From NCBI RefSeq assembly GCF_022549695.1, contig NZ_JAKZGS010000001.1, positions 449,815-513,814 on the forward strand: DNA of 64,000 nucleotides. The letters are read 5' to 3'. A program made the position numbers and the translations under genes. This document shows, piece by piece, positions 19,255 to 28,735 of the stretch (its first letter is position 1; each line of letters begins with the position of its first letter). The stretch is from Belliella calami. GTDB lineage: Bacteria; Bacteroidota; Bacteroidia; Cytophagales; Cyclobacteriaceae. The notes under the pieces are model-generated. The model saw only the letters and a program-made list of their open reading frames with translations. It did no database searches and was not told where the DNA came from.

Positions 19255-19651
19255 AGGGATCCTCGGACTTCAATCTGATCCTATTATTGGAAATCCTTTC
19301 AATGGTACCTTCACCAAAGTTATTTGTGATCTTATTACCCACTATGGAATAGGTAAGCATAAATGGTGTATCAGTGACTGGGGAACAAAATGGCTGATCG
19401 TCGCTGTCGTAGTAGGTACCTACTGGCGTCACGATGTAATCCAAAGAAGTGGTAAACTCAATCGTGGACTGCTTCTCGCAATCATCCTGTTCGATCTCCA
19501 CGCCATTTGAATCGAAATCCTGAACCGTGTACCATTTTCCTATTACCAAAGTGGCAAAGTTGACTTCTGGCTCTTCATTTTCTTTGTCACAGCTGCTCAG
19601 CGATGCTGTGAATAACATGATTACTGAAAATAGCATTAAATAATTTTTCAT
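19223..19651 (-). CDS. Lipocalin-like lipoprotein
   Basis: 142 residues. A lipoprotein signal peptide (MKNYLMLFSVIMLFTASLSSC) gives Cys21, followed by DKENEEPE. The domain opens LVIGKWYTVQDFDSNGVEIE, with DDCEKQSTIEFTTSL; the G-K-W-Y start and the Cys-x-K-x-S/D pattern are usual in Bacteroidota lipocalin-like proteins (DUF5004/lipocalin_4-type). Function is unknown. The last 32 bases run into the 3' end of the TPR-CHAT gene on the other strand, a tail-to-tail overlap. Confidence 0.75.
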   Translation of the reverse strand: MKNYLMLFSVIMLFTASLSSCDKENEEPEVNFATLVIGKWYTVQDFDSNGVEIEQDDCEKQSTIEFTTSLDYIVTPVGTYYDSDDQPFCSPVTDTPFMLTYSIVGNKITNNFGEGTIERISNNRIRLKSEDPFSHLVLERVR

Positions 19652-19662
19652 GGACTCTAATT

Positions 19663-21072
19663 TTAGTAAAGGTTAAATTCTACCCTTCTGTTTTTTGCTT
19701 TTCCAGTAGGTGTATTGTTTTCAGCTATTGGGTCAGATTGTCCTTTTCCAGCAGTGGAAATTTCGTTTTGCACACCAAACTCTTCCTGTAGTGCCATTTT
19801 CACTGCCACAGCGCGCTTCTCTGAAAGACTTTGATTGAGCTCAGCGGATCCATCACTATCAGTGTGGCCGATGATCTCTACAGATTTATTGGTTTGGGAA
19901 TTAAGCGCTTCGGCTATTTCCTTCAGGATTCCATAAGATTCGGGATTAAGTTCTGCTGATCCCGACGCAAAAGTTATTGCTGATGTTGTATAGCTGCCAC
20001 TATCCAAAAGCTTATTTCTGGTATCTGGCTGCCCAATAGCATATCGAATATTGCTGATATAATAGTTATCATTGTCTGTATTATTATTGACAAAAAATCT
20101 GGCACTTGTAAGTTTCACATCCTTCTGGAAGGCTGCCGTCAGATCTAGTACTTTTTCCTCGTCAGCAAAGACTTGTACCCTTCTCCCCATTCTCGAAATA
20201 GAAATATGAATAGGTTCATTTGCCCTTTCTTCATTTATCAAATGCTTTGCATTGAAGTTGTTTCGGAAATTCAAACCTTTCTCAGTATGTACTGCTTTTT
20301 TTGCTGAGATAAATGGTCCTCCATCGGAACCAATTCCCGAAAATTCAATCCCCAGATAATTGTTGGAAAGCTTTTGAAGATTAAAGTAGTCTCCTCCACC
20401 ATCCCAACCAAGATTCGATTCTGGATTTTCGATATCAGTCAATACCAGCATCAACCGCCTGCTATTGCTGTAAGTACCAAATTCAAAATCATACATCAAA
20501 TCAAACTCCAATGTGAAATTCTCAGGGAAATCTGTCAAATACTCAGGAATAAAATTCCCCTTTGTCTTGTTAAACCAAACCCAATTACCTTCCAAGTCAT
20601 CAAAATTCACAATCTCTGCCGAACCTGTAGTAATCCATGATGCAGGTAAATCTCCAATTTTGTCTTGCTTAAAATCATCGAATGCTATAATTTCCTCACC
20701 TTGGATAAATGAAAATTTTGAATACCTGCTCAAAGATTTTCTTTTATTATCAATTGAACCAATTGATTCTTGGTCTTCCCCCAATCCTCCTTCTCCTCCA
20801 TTATCTCCTCCCCATTCTCCTTCATTAGAACCATCCATCTCTTCATCAGATGTAGCATTCTTACCTTTTTTTGATCTTTTTTTGAACAATGATTTCACAC
20901 CATTGATCACTCCGTCAGCTGCCTCTTCGATCGATTGATCAACAGTCCTTTCAGCTTTGTTGGCTGTACTTTCCTTAGCTCTTTCGACGACTCTTTCCTT
21001 GATTTGCGCATTGACGGTATTTCCAATCCCAATTAGGGAAACTAGAAAAATAATTTTGATTAGAATTTTCAT
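19663..21072 (-). CDS. OmpA-family protein with C-terminal peptidoglycan-binding domain
   Basis: 469 residues from the ATG at 21072. The frame is open 67 codons further upstream, but MKILIKIIFLVSLIGIGNTV...AQ is a clear signal peptide. An acidic Gly/Glu linker (about 75-115) follows. The middle region (about 145-330) looks like a jelly-roll/concanavalin sandwich (GNWVWFNKTKGNFIPEYL, FTLEFDLMYDFEFG). The OmpA-like domain (about 360-469) has ITFASGSAELNPESYGIL, then VEIIGHTDSDGSAELNQSLS with the diaminopimelate-binding Asp, and NRRVEF. It probably links the outer membrane to peptidoglycan. It lies 11 bases before the lipocalin-like gene. Confidence 0.85.
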   Translation of the reverse strand: MKILIKIIFLVSLIGIGNTVNAQIKERVVERAKESTANKAERTVDQSIEEAADGVINGVKSLFKKRSKKGKNATSDEEMDGSNEGEWGGDNGGEGGLGEDQESIGSIDNKRKSLSRYSKFSFIQGEEIIAFDDFKQDKIGDLPASWITTGSAEIVNFDDLEGNWVWFNKTKGNFIPEYLTDFPENFTLEFDLMYDFEFGTYSNSRRLMLVLTDIENPESNLGWDGGGDYFNLQKLSNNYLGIEFSGIGSDGGPFISAKKAVHTEKGLNFRNNFNAKHLINEERANEPIHISISRMGRRVQVFADEEKVLDLTAAFQKDVKLTSARFFVNNNTDNDNYYISNIRYAIGQPDTRNKLLDSGSYTTSAITFASGSAELNPESYGILKEIAEALNSQTNKSVEIIGHTDSDGSAELNQSLSEKRAVAVKMALQEEFGVQNEISTAGKGQSDPIAENNTPTGKAKNRRVEFNLY

Positions 21073-21419
21073 GGTTATCAAATTTTGATGTTGTGATGTA
21101 TTGGCTTTAGTCCAAAAAATCACAAAAAAGTAAACAAAGAACTTCAATACAGAAGTAAAAAAATATGAGTATCCGCAATGTTGCACGTAGGGTAAGAAGT
21201 AGCTTTGTAAGTTGCAAATACTCGTCATCAGAAAACAGTTCACAGTCAACAGAAATACAAATCGATCCTCCAAAAATCTATTGTTTGGCTACGTGAAAGA
21301 AAGCGGATACACATATAAAAAAATGGTGTGTAAAAATAATGAGAATCTGATTAATTGATCATTTTGAGTTGGAAACCAAAATCTCCACTTCTGAATATCA
21401 AATTAAATAGTTTTAGGAC
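21073..21419. other. Intergenic region without a recognisable gene
   Basis: This stretch separates the OmpA-family start from the IS21 scar. It must hold the promoter of the leftward OmpA gene. I see no convincing promoter motif, hairpin or reading frame with coding character; the upstream part of the frame at 21073-21273 is hydrophobic but precedes the true signal peptide. Confidence 0.5.
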
Positions 21420-21700
21420 TGTTACCGCAAAAATGATGAAGTTGACCCCCTTCTGACGATTTAAATTGACCCCCGTCAAAAGTTATTTTTCTGGAATGGA
21501 ATAGGAGGCTTTTAAGACCTGTTAGGAGTGCAAACAATCCAGCATTCCCATGGCCAATTGCACTTTTACCATGAACATGATCAAACAAATTTTACGAGGC
21601 CATTTTGATAGCCATAGCTCCAAGCAGCTCAGTAAATTGACGGGAGTCGCACGCAATACAGTCAAGGCGTTAACCCCGCACTAAATGGACTTTCACCCGT
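21420..21700 (+). mobile_element. IS21-family insertion sequence remnant (left end)
   Basis: The segment opens TGTTACCGCAAAAATGATGA and carries two copies of TTGACCCCC (21442-21450 and 21465-21473), the inner repeat seen at IS21 ends. About 150 bases on comes the beginning of an istA gene. Nothing of the rest of istA or of istB follows, so only the left end is kept. It marks the junction between the core-like region and the accessory zone. Confidence 0.7.
21571..21684 (+). pseudogene. istA: IS21 transposase IstA, N-terminal fragment
   Basis: A 37-codon frame reads NMIKQILRGHFDSHSSKQLS then KLTGVARNTVKAL, the first helix-turn-helix of IstA, and hits TAA at 21682. Full IstA is about 400-520 residues, so more than 90 percent is gone. 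It cannot encode an active transposase. Confidence 0.75.
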
Positions 21701-21814
21701 TGGAACGGTAAATTTTTTGACCTATATTCACCATTCAAGTGACACACAGCACCTCCTCGCAAGTGGGGGTTCAGTGCTTCTATGAAAATAAAGTGCTAAT
21801 TTCGGGGTTTAAGC

Positions 21815-21925
21815 TGTGTTTGGAAGTTTTGTGAAGAAATCACCACCTTCGCCAAGCCGCCAATCATTGGGCAACATATAAAGAAAGCCCGCCGCACAAT
21901 CAGCACATTTGGTTTTTGGCGACAC
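21815..21925. repeat. Copy of a dispersed repeat with CACCACCTTCG core
   Basis: GAAATCACCACCTTCG at 21836-21851 recurs exactly at 31596-31611, in both places shortly before the start of an accessory gene (146 and 50 bases). Here the following bases carry GCCAAGCCGCCAATC and a CGCACAATCAGCACATTTGG stretch that I have the impression of having met in other Bacteroidota accessory regions, though I cannot look it up. Frames running through it (for example a TTG at 21916) look like read-through, not coding sequence. It may be a recombination site or a leader of a mobile cassette. Confidence 0.45.
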
Positions 21926-21996
21926 GAAAACCAACCCTGATAAAACCAAAAAAGCATTTTCTTTACCAACGCTCTGAAAAATTCAAGACCGAAGAA

Positions 21997-24900
21997 ATGG
22001 ATAATAAACAATATGGCGACCTGCTACTCAACCAGACCAAAGACCTCATTTGGATGGTTGACACCAACTTAATTCTAAAGCAAGCCAACCCTGCATACAT
22101 CAAGGTGATTGAACAAGTATCAGAGCTTAAGGATATCATAGAAAAGCCGGTATTGGTAGAAGGGTTTGGAGATAAAAAACAACTTGAAAAGTGGAGAGAT
22201 TTTTATATCAGAGCCCTGAGCGGTGAGTATTTTGAAGTTGAGGAGCATTTTTATAATCCCAATACCGACCAGATACATTACAATCAAATCACTTTTACGC
22301 CTATTAATAAGGCAGATACAGGAGTTTCGCTGGTAGCATGTCTTTCTAGGGACATTACCAGAATAGTAAGGGAAAAATCCGAAGCGAATCAATTAATGGA
22401 TGCCTCTTTGGATGTATTTTGTACGCTGAATGAGATGGGTTTTTTTGTGTTTACGAATGCGGCCACAAAAAACCAATGGGGTTTTACCCCCGAAGAGTTA
22501 AAGGGGCAATTATTCTGGGAGCACGTGGTAGAAGAAGATGCAACGCTCACACAAGAAGCATTTCAATCCATCATCAGTGGTCAAATGAACACCTTTTCAA
22601 ACCGGTATTACAAGAAAGACGGTTCGGTGGCTTTCAATTTATGGTCGGCCCGGTGGGACAGTAAATCACAGATGATGTATTGTGTGGGCAAGGACATTCG
22701 GGAAAAAATAGAGCAGGAGGCTATCATCTTCCGAAATAAAGCAAGGTTTAAGGCTCTGGTACAGGAAGGGTCTGATATGATCGCGATTCTTGACTCGTCG
22801 GGCAAATACACGTATGTAAGCCCTACAAGCACCACGGTGCTGGGCATTACCCCTGAAGCGTTTATGGGCAAAAACGCATTCGAGTTCATCCATCCAGATG
22901 ATCTGGAAAAGACAAAGGTATGCTTGCAGAATATTGCCAATCAACCAAAAGTAATTATTGAGCCTTACCGCTTTAAGGACTATAGAGGGCAATGGAGATG
23001 GCTGGAAACTGTGTTAACCAATATGCTTGACAACCCTGCCGTAAACGGTTTTGTGGCTAATTCAAGAGACATTACAGACAAAATGGAAGAAGCGCATAAG
23101 CTGAAACTATTTGAAAAGGTAATCAACAGTACTTCAGATGCTATTATTATAGCTGATGCTGAACCCATAGAAGAACCCGGTCCTTCCATAATTTTCGTCA
23201 ATAAGGCTTTCACGGAAATGACTGGCTATACGATGGACGAAGTGATTGGCAAAAACCCCAGAATGCTCCAAGGGCCTGATTCCAGCCGGGAAGACTTGAT
23301 AAGACTAAAGGAAAAGCTAAAACAATGGGAATCTGCAGAAGCCACACTTTATAATTATAAAAAATCAGGCAAAGGTTTTTGGATAAACCTGGCGGTAAGC
23401 CCAGTAGCTGATCATAAGGGATGGTTTACGCATTGGATTTCGATCCAAAGAGATGTTACAGAACAAAAAAATAAAGAGATTGAGAAAGAGTTGCTCAGTC
23501 AAATCAGTCTTAACTTTAGCGAGGAGGAAGAACTTACATCTGCTGCAAGACGACTGTGCCAAAACCTTTACGATTTTGGGAAATTTGAACTAATCGAGCT
23601 ATGGTGCCCTAATTGGGAACAAACGGAATTAAAATTGGTTGGGCATTTTACCACCAATAATGCATTTTATGAATCAGCTGAGGTGCGTCCCTTTTCTAAG
23701 CATACAGGATTGCAAGGCAAGGTTTGGCAAAGTGGAAAACAGCTTTTGTGGGATGAGAAGGAAATCCAGAAAAATTTTCTCAGAAAAACAGCTGCCTCAA
23801 AACTTAAACTCAAATCGGTACTCGGAGTGCCACTCATATTTCAAAACGAATTGAATGGAGTGCTTCTTATTGGTTCCAAACAGGAACCCAATCACCTGGA
23901 TAAATACCGTAAGATTATTGGTAAACTGGAAGAATTTATTGGCTCGGAAATCAACAGGAAAAGGCTTGAAACAAATCTGAGTCATATTTACAATACTATT
24001 CCAGATATCCTTTGTATGCTCAATTATAAAGGCCAATTTCTGAAAATAAACAAAGCAGGCTGCAATTTGCTTGGCTATACTGAAGAAGAATTATTATATC
24101 ACGGGTTTGATGAGTTTTGCCATGCCAACGATCAGCAAGCATTCACTAAGGCTATCAAACAATTAGATAAGGCTAGTAATCTTTTCAAAATAGAAGTACG
24201 GCTGACAACCAAAAATGGCGAAAATGTATGGTTGAGCTGGAATTGTAGTATAGATGCAGCAAACGGATTGATTTATGCCTCTGCCATTAATATTACCGAG
24301 AGTAAAAAATTAAGAGAGCTCAACAGGCAGGCCAATACGCTGGCAAGAATTGGCTCATGGGAAGTGGGCCTAGAGCAATCAAAAGTGTATTGGTCTGAAA
24401 TGGTGCACAAACTGCATGAAACAGACCCAAACACCTATGTTCCCGATCTGAGCTCAGGTATCAATTTCTTCAGGGAAGATTTCCGTGAGCTTGTTTCAAA
24501 TAGTATTGACAACTCCATTGCTACCGGTGCTGGTTTTGATTTTGAGGCAGTAATCGTCACCCAAAAGCGTAAGGAAATCTGGGTACGATCGATCGGGGAA
24601 GTAGAAATGATCAACGGTGTATCCAAAAGAATTTTCGGAAGCTTACAGGACATTACGGATAGGAAGGAGTCCGAGCTCCGTTTTCAATCTTTTGCCGACA
24701 ATCTGCCGGGGGTTGCTTTTCAATATTATCTGTATCCCGATGGCTCTGAAGCCTTGCGGTATATGACGCGTGGAGCCAAAAAAATATATGGGTTTAGTGC
24801 CGAGGTAGTTATGCAAGATCCAAGCCTCATTTGGAATCAGATACAATTGGGAGGCGATCTGCAGGCTGTTAAAGACAGCATTGCCGATGCAATAGAAAGT

Positions 24901-27237
24901 AAATCACTTTGGTCTGCCCAGTGGCACTACCTCATGCCTAAAAATGAGCTACGCATTCATTATGGTTACGGACTTCCTCAGTTTCTGGCAGATGGAACCG
25001 TTTTATTCAATTCCCTGGTGTTGGATATCACGGATGAGAGTAAAAACGAAGAACTTCTGCAGCAGGCTACTAAGCTGGCTAAAGTTGGGAGCTGGGAGTT
25101 AGATTTACTCAACCAAGATGGAGAGAAAATGTATTGGTCCCCCATGGTAAAAAGTATATTGGAAGTAGAGGAAACTTATGAACCAAGCCTCACGGGAGGA
25201 ATAGAATTTTATGTTGGGGAAAGCAAGGGCATCATTCAAAGCGCTTTGGAAATGCTCATTTCTGAGGGAAAAGAATTTGACCTGGAGTTGCCGATACAAA
25301 CTCAAAAAGGAAATTTGAAATGGATCAGTGCAATTGGAAAGTGTCAACAGGTGAACGGAAAGGTCATAAAGATATATGGTAGTTTTCAGGATATACATAG
25401 TTCCAAATCTTTAGAGATCAAATTACAGGAAATTCTCGGAAGTATTTCCGATGCGTTCTATGCAGTTGATTCGAGTTGGCGGTTCACCTATTTCAATAAG
25501 GAAGCAGAACGATTGCTCAACCGTCAACAGTCAGAAGTAATTGGAGAAATTATCTGGGAAGTTTTCCCTCATGCCGAGGGTACAGATTTGGAATTGTTAT
25601 ACAATAAGGTGGTCAACACAAACACATCTGAAATATTCGAATACTTTTTCCCGGGAGACCAATGCTGGTATGAGGTAAATGCTTATCCTTCTGCTCACGG
25701 TGGGGTTTCCGTATATTTCAAAAACATCAATGAGCGAAAACAGGCTGCCGCAACCCTTGCTAAGGCCTACAAGGAAAAAAATGAAATACTGGAAAGTATT
25801 GGCGATGGCTTCTTCTCGGTAAACCAGGATTGGGAAATTACCTACTGGAATATACACGCCGAAAACCTGATGGAAAAAAAACGTGAAGAAGTAATTGGAG
25901 CAAATCTATGGGAAGTGTATCCTGATGCTGTAAAAATGGAGGCTTACAAAAAGAATCAGTATGCCATGGCTAATCGGCAAAGCACATTTTATGAGGAGTA
26001 CTATCCGCATATTAATTTGTGGTTCGCACTATCAGTTTACCCCTCAGAAAATGGACTTTCCATTTTCTTCAAAGATATCACGCTAAAGAAAACAGCAGAT
26101 ATTCGATTACTGGAAGCCAATGAACGGTTTGAAATTATAGCTCAAGCTACCAATGATGCAATCTGGGACTGGAATATTATGCAAAACACCATCTTTTTCG
26201 GAGAAGGTTATAAAAAGCTATTTGGCTATGAGCTGGAAAATAATTTATCCACGGTAGATTCCTGGATTGCCCATATTCATCCTGGAGATGTGGAACGGAT
26301 CGAATCAAGTATCAATGCTGTTTTAAAAAACAAAGAAATAACCCACTGGGGAGATGAATACCGCTATTTGAAATCAGATGGTGATTTTGCTTTCATATAT
26401 GACAAAGGAATGATCATCAGAAACAAAGAAGGGCAAGCTATTCGAATGCTTGGAGCCATGTCTGATTTTACCCAATTAAAGAAACAGGAGGCTGAGCTTT
26501 TGGAAATCAACCAGTCCTTGGAAAATTATTCAAAAGAATTGGAGCGTTCAAACGAAGAACTGGAACAATTTGCCTTTATCACATCCCACGATCTACAAGA
26601 ACCCCTGCGGATGATTTCCAGTTTTATGGATCAGCTGAAAAGGAAATACAGCCATCAGTTGGATGAAAAAGCATTACAATATATCCATTTTGCTACGGAT
26701 GGTGCCAAACGAATGAAACAGATTATTCTGGACTTGTTGCTATATTCGAGAGCCAATACGCCATCCGAGCAACTGGAGGAAGTAAATCTCAATGAAATTG
26801 TATCTGAATACACTCAATTGAGAAGAAAACTGATCGCTGAGAAAAATGCTTCTATCACATTTGACAGACTTCCCGTGTTGGAAACGTACAGAGCCCCAAT
26901 AACCCAAATACTCCACTGCTTAGTTGATAATTCATTAAGATATGTAAAGGAAAACACGGCCCCCCGCATAAAAATTCACGCTAAGGAAAAGGCAACGGCA
27001 TGGGAGTTTGCAGTAGAAGATAATGGAATCGGCATTGACCGCATTTTCCATGAAAAAATCTTTGTTATTTTCCAAAGACTACACAACAGAACACAACATG
27101 ATGGAAATGGAATCGGCTTATCCATTGCTAAGCGAAGTGTCGAGTTTTTGGGTGGTGAGATTTGGCTTGAATCCACTGTAGGGGAAGGCTCTACTTTTTA
27201 CTTTACAATCGCAAAAAACAAACAAAATAGACTATGA
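21997..27237 (+). CDS. Soluble hybrid-sensor histidine kinase with 11 PAS and one GAF domain
   Basis: 1746 residues from the ATG at 21997; the in-frame TTG at 21916 lies in the dispersed repeat. I count PAS modules starting near residues 5, 125, 245, 365, 645, 770, 890, 1010, 1135, 1250 and 1375, and a GAF domain at about 495-640. There is no membrane segment. The kinase core is HisKA with FAFITSHDLQEPLRM (His1531) in the bacteriophytochrome-like subclass. HATPase_c follows, with the N box HCLVDNSLRYV, G1 DNGIGID (about 1675) and G2 GNGIGLSIAK. The fourth PAS has GKNPRMLQG where LOV domains have GxNCRFLQ; the flavin-binding Cys is replaced, so it is not a photoreceptor. Its ATGA stop overlap couples it to the response regulator. 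Confidence 0.9.
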   Translation: MDNKQYGDLLLNQTKDLIWMVDTNLILKQANPAYIKVIEQVSELKDIIEKPVLVEGFGDKKQLEKWRDFYIRALSGEYFEVEEHFYNPNTDQIHYNQITFTPINKADTGVSLVACLSRDITRIVREKSEANQLMDASLDVFCTLNEMGFFVFTNAATKNQWGFTPEELKGQLFWEHVVEEDATLTQEAFQSIISGQMNTFSNRYYKKDGSVAFNLWSARWDSKSQMMYCVGKDIREKIEQEAIIFRNKARFKALVQEGSDMIAILDSSGKYTYVSPTSTTVLGITPEAFMGKNAFEFIHPDDLEKTKVCLQNIANQPKVIIEPYRFKDYRGQWRWLETVLTNMLDNPAVNGFVANSRDITDKMEEAHKLKLFEKVINSTSDAIIIADAEPIEEPGPSIIFVNKAFTEMTGYTMDEVIGKNPRMLQGPDSSREDLIRLKEKLKQWESAEATLYNYKKSGKGFWINLAVSPVADHKGWFTHWISIQRDVTEQKNKEIEKELLSQISLNFSEEEELTSAARRLCQNLYDFGKFELIELWCPNWEQTELKLVGHFTTNNAFYESAEVRPFSKHTGLQGKVWQSGKQLLWDEKEIQKNFLRKTAASKLKLKSVLGVPLIFQNELNGVLLIGSKQEPNHLDKYRKIIGKLEEFIGSEINRKRLETNLSHIYNTIPDILCMLNYKGQFLKINKAGCNLLGYTEEELLYHGFDEFCHANDQQAFTKAIKQLDKASNLFKIEVRLTTKNGENVWLSWNCSIDAANGLIYASAINITESKKLRELNRQANTLARIGSWEVGLEQSKVYWSEMVHKLHETDPNTYVPDLSSGINFFREDFRELVSNSIDNSIATGAGFDFEAVIVTQKRKEIWVRSIGEVEMINGVSKRIFGSLQDITDRKESELRFQSFADNLPGVAFQYYLYPDGSEALRYMTRGAKKIYGFSAEVVMQDPSLIWNQIQLGGDLQAVKDSIADAIESKSLWSAQWHYLMPKNELRIHYGYGLPQFLADGTVLFNSLVLDITDESKNEELLQQATKLAKVGSWELDLLNQDGEKMYWSPMVKSILEVEETYEPSLTGGIEFYVGESKGIIQSALEMLISEGKEFDLELPIQTQKGNLKWISAIGKCQQVNGKVIKIYGSFQDIHSSKSLEIKLQEILGSISDAFYAVDSSWRFTYFNKEAERLLNRQQSEVIGEIIWEVFPHAEGTDLELLYNKVVNTNTSEIFEYFFPGDQCWYEVNAYPSAHGGVSVYFKNINERKQAAATLAKAYKEKNEILESIGDGFFSVNQDWEITYWNIHAENLMEKKREEVIGANLWEVYPDAVKMEAYKKNQYAMANRQSTFYEEYYPHINLWFALSVYPSENGLSIFFKDITLKKTADIRLLEANERFEIIAQATNDAIWDWNIMQNTIFFGEGYKKLFGYELENNLSTVDSWIAHIHPGDVERIESSINAVLKNKEITHWGDEYRYLKSDGDFAFIYDKGMIIRNKEGQAIRMLGAMSDFTQLKKQEAELLEINQSLENYSKELERSNEELEQFAFITSHDLQEPLRMISSFMDQLKRKYSHQLDEKALQYIHFATDGAKRMKQIILDLLLYSRANTPSEQLEEVNLNEIVSEYTQLRRKLIAEKNASITFDRLPVLETYRAPITQILHCLVDNSLRYVKENTAPRIKIHAKEKATAWEFAVEDNGIGIDRIFHEKIFVIFQRLHNRTQHDGNGIGLSIAKRSVEFLGGEIWLESTVGEGSTFYFTIAKNKQNRL

Positions 27238-27671
27238 ATACAAAAAGTTTGAAATTAGCACATATCCTTTTGGTAGAAGACAACGAAGGTGATATCCTGC
27301 TCACCCTTGATGCGTTTGAGGAAAGCAAAATGGAGACTCAGGTTAGTGTAGCCAGAAATGGCCAGGAAGCACTGGACTTTCTTCATCAACGGAACGAGTA
27401 TTTTAATGCTCAACGGCCAGATTTGATTTTATTGGATATCAATATTCCGATTTTCAATGGGTTTGAAGTGTTGGAACAGATTAAGGGTGATGAAAAACTT
27501 AAAAAGATCCCGGTCATCATACTAACCACATCATCCAACCACAAAGACATTCAAAAGGCATACGAGAACTATTGCAACAGTTATATACAGAAACCTTTGG
27601 AAATGGAAGATTTCATCAAAGCGATACTGAAAATAGAAGAGTTTTGGCTACAACTATCCATATTATCTTGA
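27234..27671 (+). CDS. Single-domain response regulator (Rcp1-like)
   Basis: 145 residues, receiver domain only. Acidic pocket ILLVEDNEGDILLTLDAFEE, phosphoacceptor Asp in DLILLDINIPIFNGFE (about Asp66), Thr in PVIILTTSSNHKDI and Lys in SYIQKPLEMEDF are all present. The VEDNxGD opening and the absence of an output domain are those of regulators paired with phytochrome-type and multi-PAS kinases (Rcp1 group). The start overlaps the kinase stop by four bases. It is the probable phosphate acceptor of the kinase; further partners are not visible. Confidence 0.9.
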   Translation: MNTKSLKLAHILLVEDNEGDILLTLDAFEESKMETQVSVARNGQEALDFLHQRNEYFNAQRPDLILLDINIPIFNGFEVLEQIKGDEKLKKIPVIILTTSSNHKDIQKAYENYCNSYIQKPLEMEDFIKAILKIEEFWLQLSILS

Positions 27672-27693
27672 TGGCCTCAAAGCCCCGAATGTG

Positions 27694-27866
27694 ATGAATA
27701 GTAAAACCTATCATTATTGTTTGTAGAGGATAATGACGGTGATTGTGTACTAATTGAAGATTTCCTGATTGAAGCATATAAGTTCGTTCAAATTAGTAAG
27801 TGTGAGACATTCGATGATTTCAAAAAAACCCTGGATAATCAACCCAATATCGACTTTGATCTCGAG
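27694..27866 (+). pseudogene. Second Rcp1-like response regulator, frameshifted and truncated
   Basis: After ATG at 27694 the frame stops at codon 11. From 27717 another frame reads FVEDNDGDCVLIEDFLIEAY and KCETFDDFKKTLDNQPNIDFD, clearly the first 55 or so residues of an Rcp1-like receiver. A frame correction around 27708-27716 joins the start to it. Before the phosphoacceptor segment is reached, the sequence turns at about 27866 into non-receiver sequence of different composition. The gene is dead, and its 3' end was cut by an insertion or deletion. Confidence 0.7.
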
Positions 27867-28237
27867 GTCTGCCTAAGCCACAGCGCATACGGTCTCACGC
27901 CAACTCCTAAAGTTTTTGGGATACGGGTCTCCTCGAATTAAGCTTGGGGCAGGCTGTATATGGCCGATTCACTGGATATTAGGTTACCCCGCCCGGATGA
28001 CCCAGTCGGACGGGATTTGAGGTAGTAGGATAGCATTGATTCATATCTATTTTTCTTATGCAAGAAGATCTTATTATATTAATAAGGATTGGGCTTAAGT
28101 AAAAGAATTAAAAAGCAAATCGATACATTAGATTTTATTAAACAGAACGTATTCCTTGAAATCAGTTCAAATCAAGGGGTTTTGTATTCTTTAGTCTAAA
28201 CTCTAGTACACACAAGGTTGACTAAAAAAAGACCAAC
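27867..28237. other. Non-coding accessory DNA between the regulator remnant and hxlR
   Basis: Starts with a more GC-rich stretch (27867-28025) containing CCCGCCCG/CGGACGGG, a near-perfect 8-bp hairpin at about 27988-28014, then turns AT-rich. No supported gene. It is presumably what replaced the 3' end of the broken regulator; the origin is unknown. Confidence 0.4.
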
Positions 28238-28609
28238 TTAATCGACTGTCAAAGTTTCAGAAGTTTTTATAATTACATTTCGCAAACGCTCTTCATTCTC
28301 ATCGCCCCAATTTCCCAAAGTGGAAATCACAGGAATTAATGTTGACCCAAAATCGGTTAGAGAATACTCTACTTTTGGTGGAACAACGGGGTAAATGACT
28401 TTTGAAACCAATTCGTGTTCTTCTAATTCTTTCAACTGAATGTTTAATACCCGTCTTGATGCATCAGGAATCTTACGTTGTAATTCGCTTGGCCGTTTGT
28501 GGCCTTCATTGATAAACCATAGCAAGCGAATTTTCCACTTACCATAAAGTACTTCGCCAATCAGGTCAAGACCACAATTTAGGTTCAATGGTATTTTTCT
28601 ATTTTTCAT
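28238..28609 (-). CDS. HxlR-family winged-helix transcription regulator
   Basis: 123 residues. LDLIGEVLYGKWKIRLLWFI is the family opening (normally ...GGKW...IL..L), RPSELQRKIPDASRRVLNIQ is the recognition helix region, and LEEHELVSKVIYPVVPPKVE with YSLTDFGSTLIPV is the wing and dimer helix. HxlR proteins are dimeric and commonly regulate a neighbouring oxidoreductase. It is divergent from the SDR gene, 126 bases apart, and an inverted repeat covers its own start codon, suggesting autoregulation. The Cys near residue 12 (NCGLD) is the position where some HxlR members sense aldehydes or disulfide stress. Confidence 0.9.
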   Translation of the reverse strand: MKNRKIPLNLNCGLDLIGEVLYGKWKIRLLWFINEGHKRPSELQRKIPDASRRVLNIQLKELEEHELVSKVIYPVVPPKVEYSLTDFGSTLIPVISTLGNWGDENEERLRNVIIKTSETLTVD

Positions 28610-28645
28610 AGAACAAATTTAGTTCTATGTTCCAAATTGTACAAT
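28607..28645. promoter_or_regulatory. Putative HxlR operator: two dyads in the divergent promoter region
   Basis: CATAGAAC (28607-28614) and GTTCTATG (28622-28629) form a perfect 8-bp inverted repeat with a 7-base spacer. The left arm includes the hxlR start codon. Seven bases further is the perfect palindrome ATTGTACAAT (28636-28645). Either dyad suits a small dimeric winged-helix protein. Assignment to HxlR is inferred from position. Confidence 0.5.
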
Positions 28646-28735
28646 AGGGGAATTTTTTAACCCTATGCAATTCGATTTTCCGTACTTGTGCAAATCGTTT
28701 GTATATCTGAATTTTGCCCTTAAATAATAGTACAA

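Noticed and set aside
19663-21273. Long 536-codon version of the OmpA-family gene
   Set aside because: The extra 67 codons precede a textbook signal peptide beginning at the ATG at 21072 and have no protein-like pattern.
23230-23300. LOV photoreceptor motif in the fourth PAS domain of the kinase
   Set aside because: The motif reads GKNPRMLQG; the flavin-binding Cys of GxNCRFLQ is replaced by Pro, so blue-light chemistry is not expected.
27717-27941. A 74-codon gene
   Set aside because: The first part is the frameshifted start of a response regulator and the last 26 codons lie in unrelated DNA; it is a pseudogene remnant.
27985-28016. GC-rich hairpin CCCGCCCG/CGGACGGG as riboswitch or intron domain
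   Set aside because: It is a single short stem with a mismatch and no neighbouring conserved core or gene under its control.
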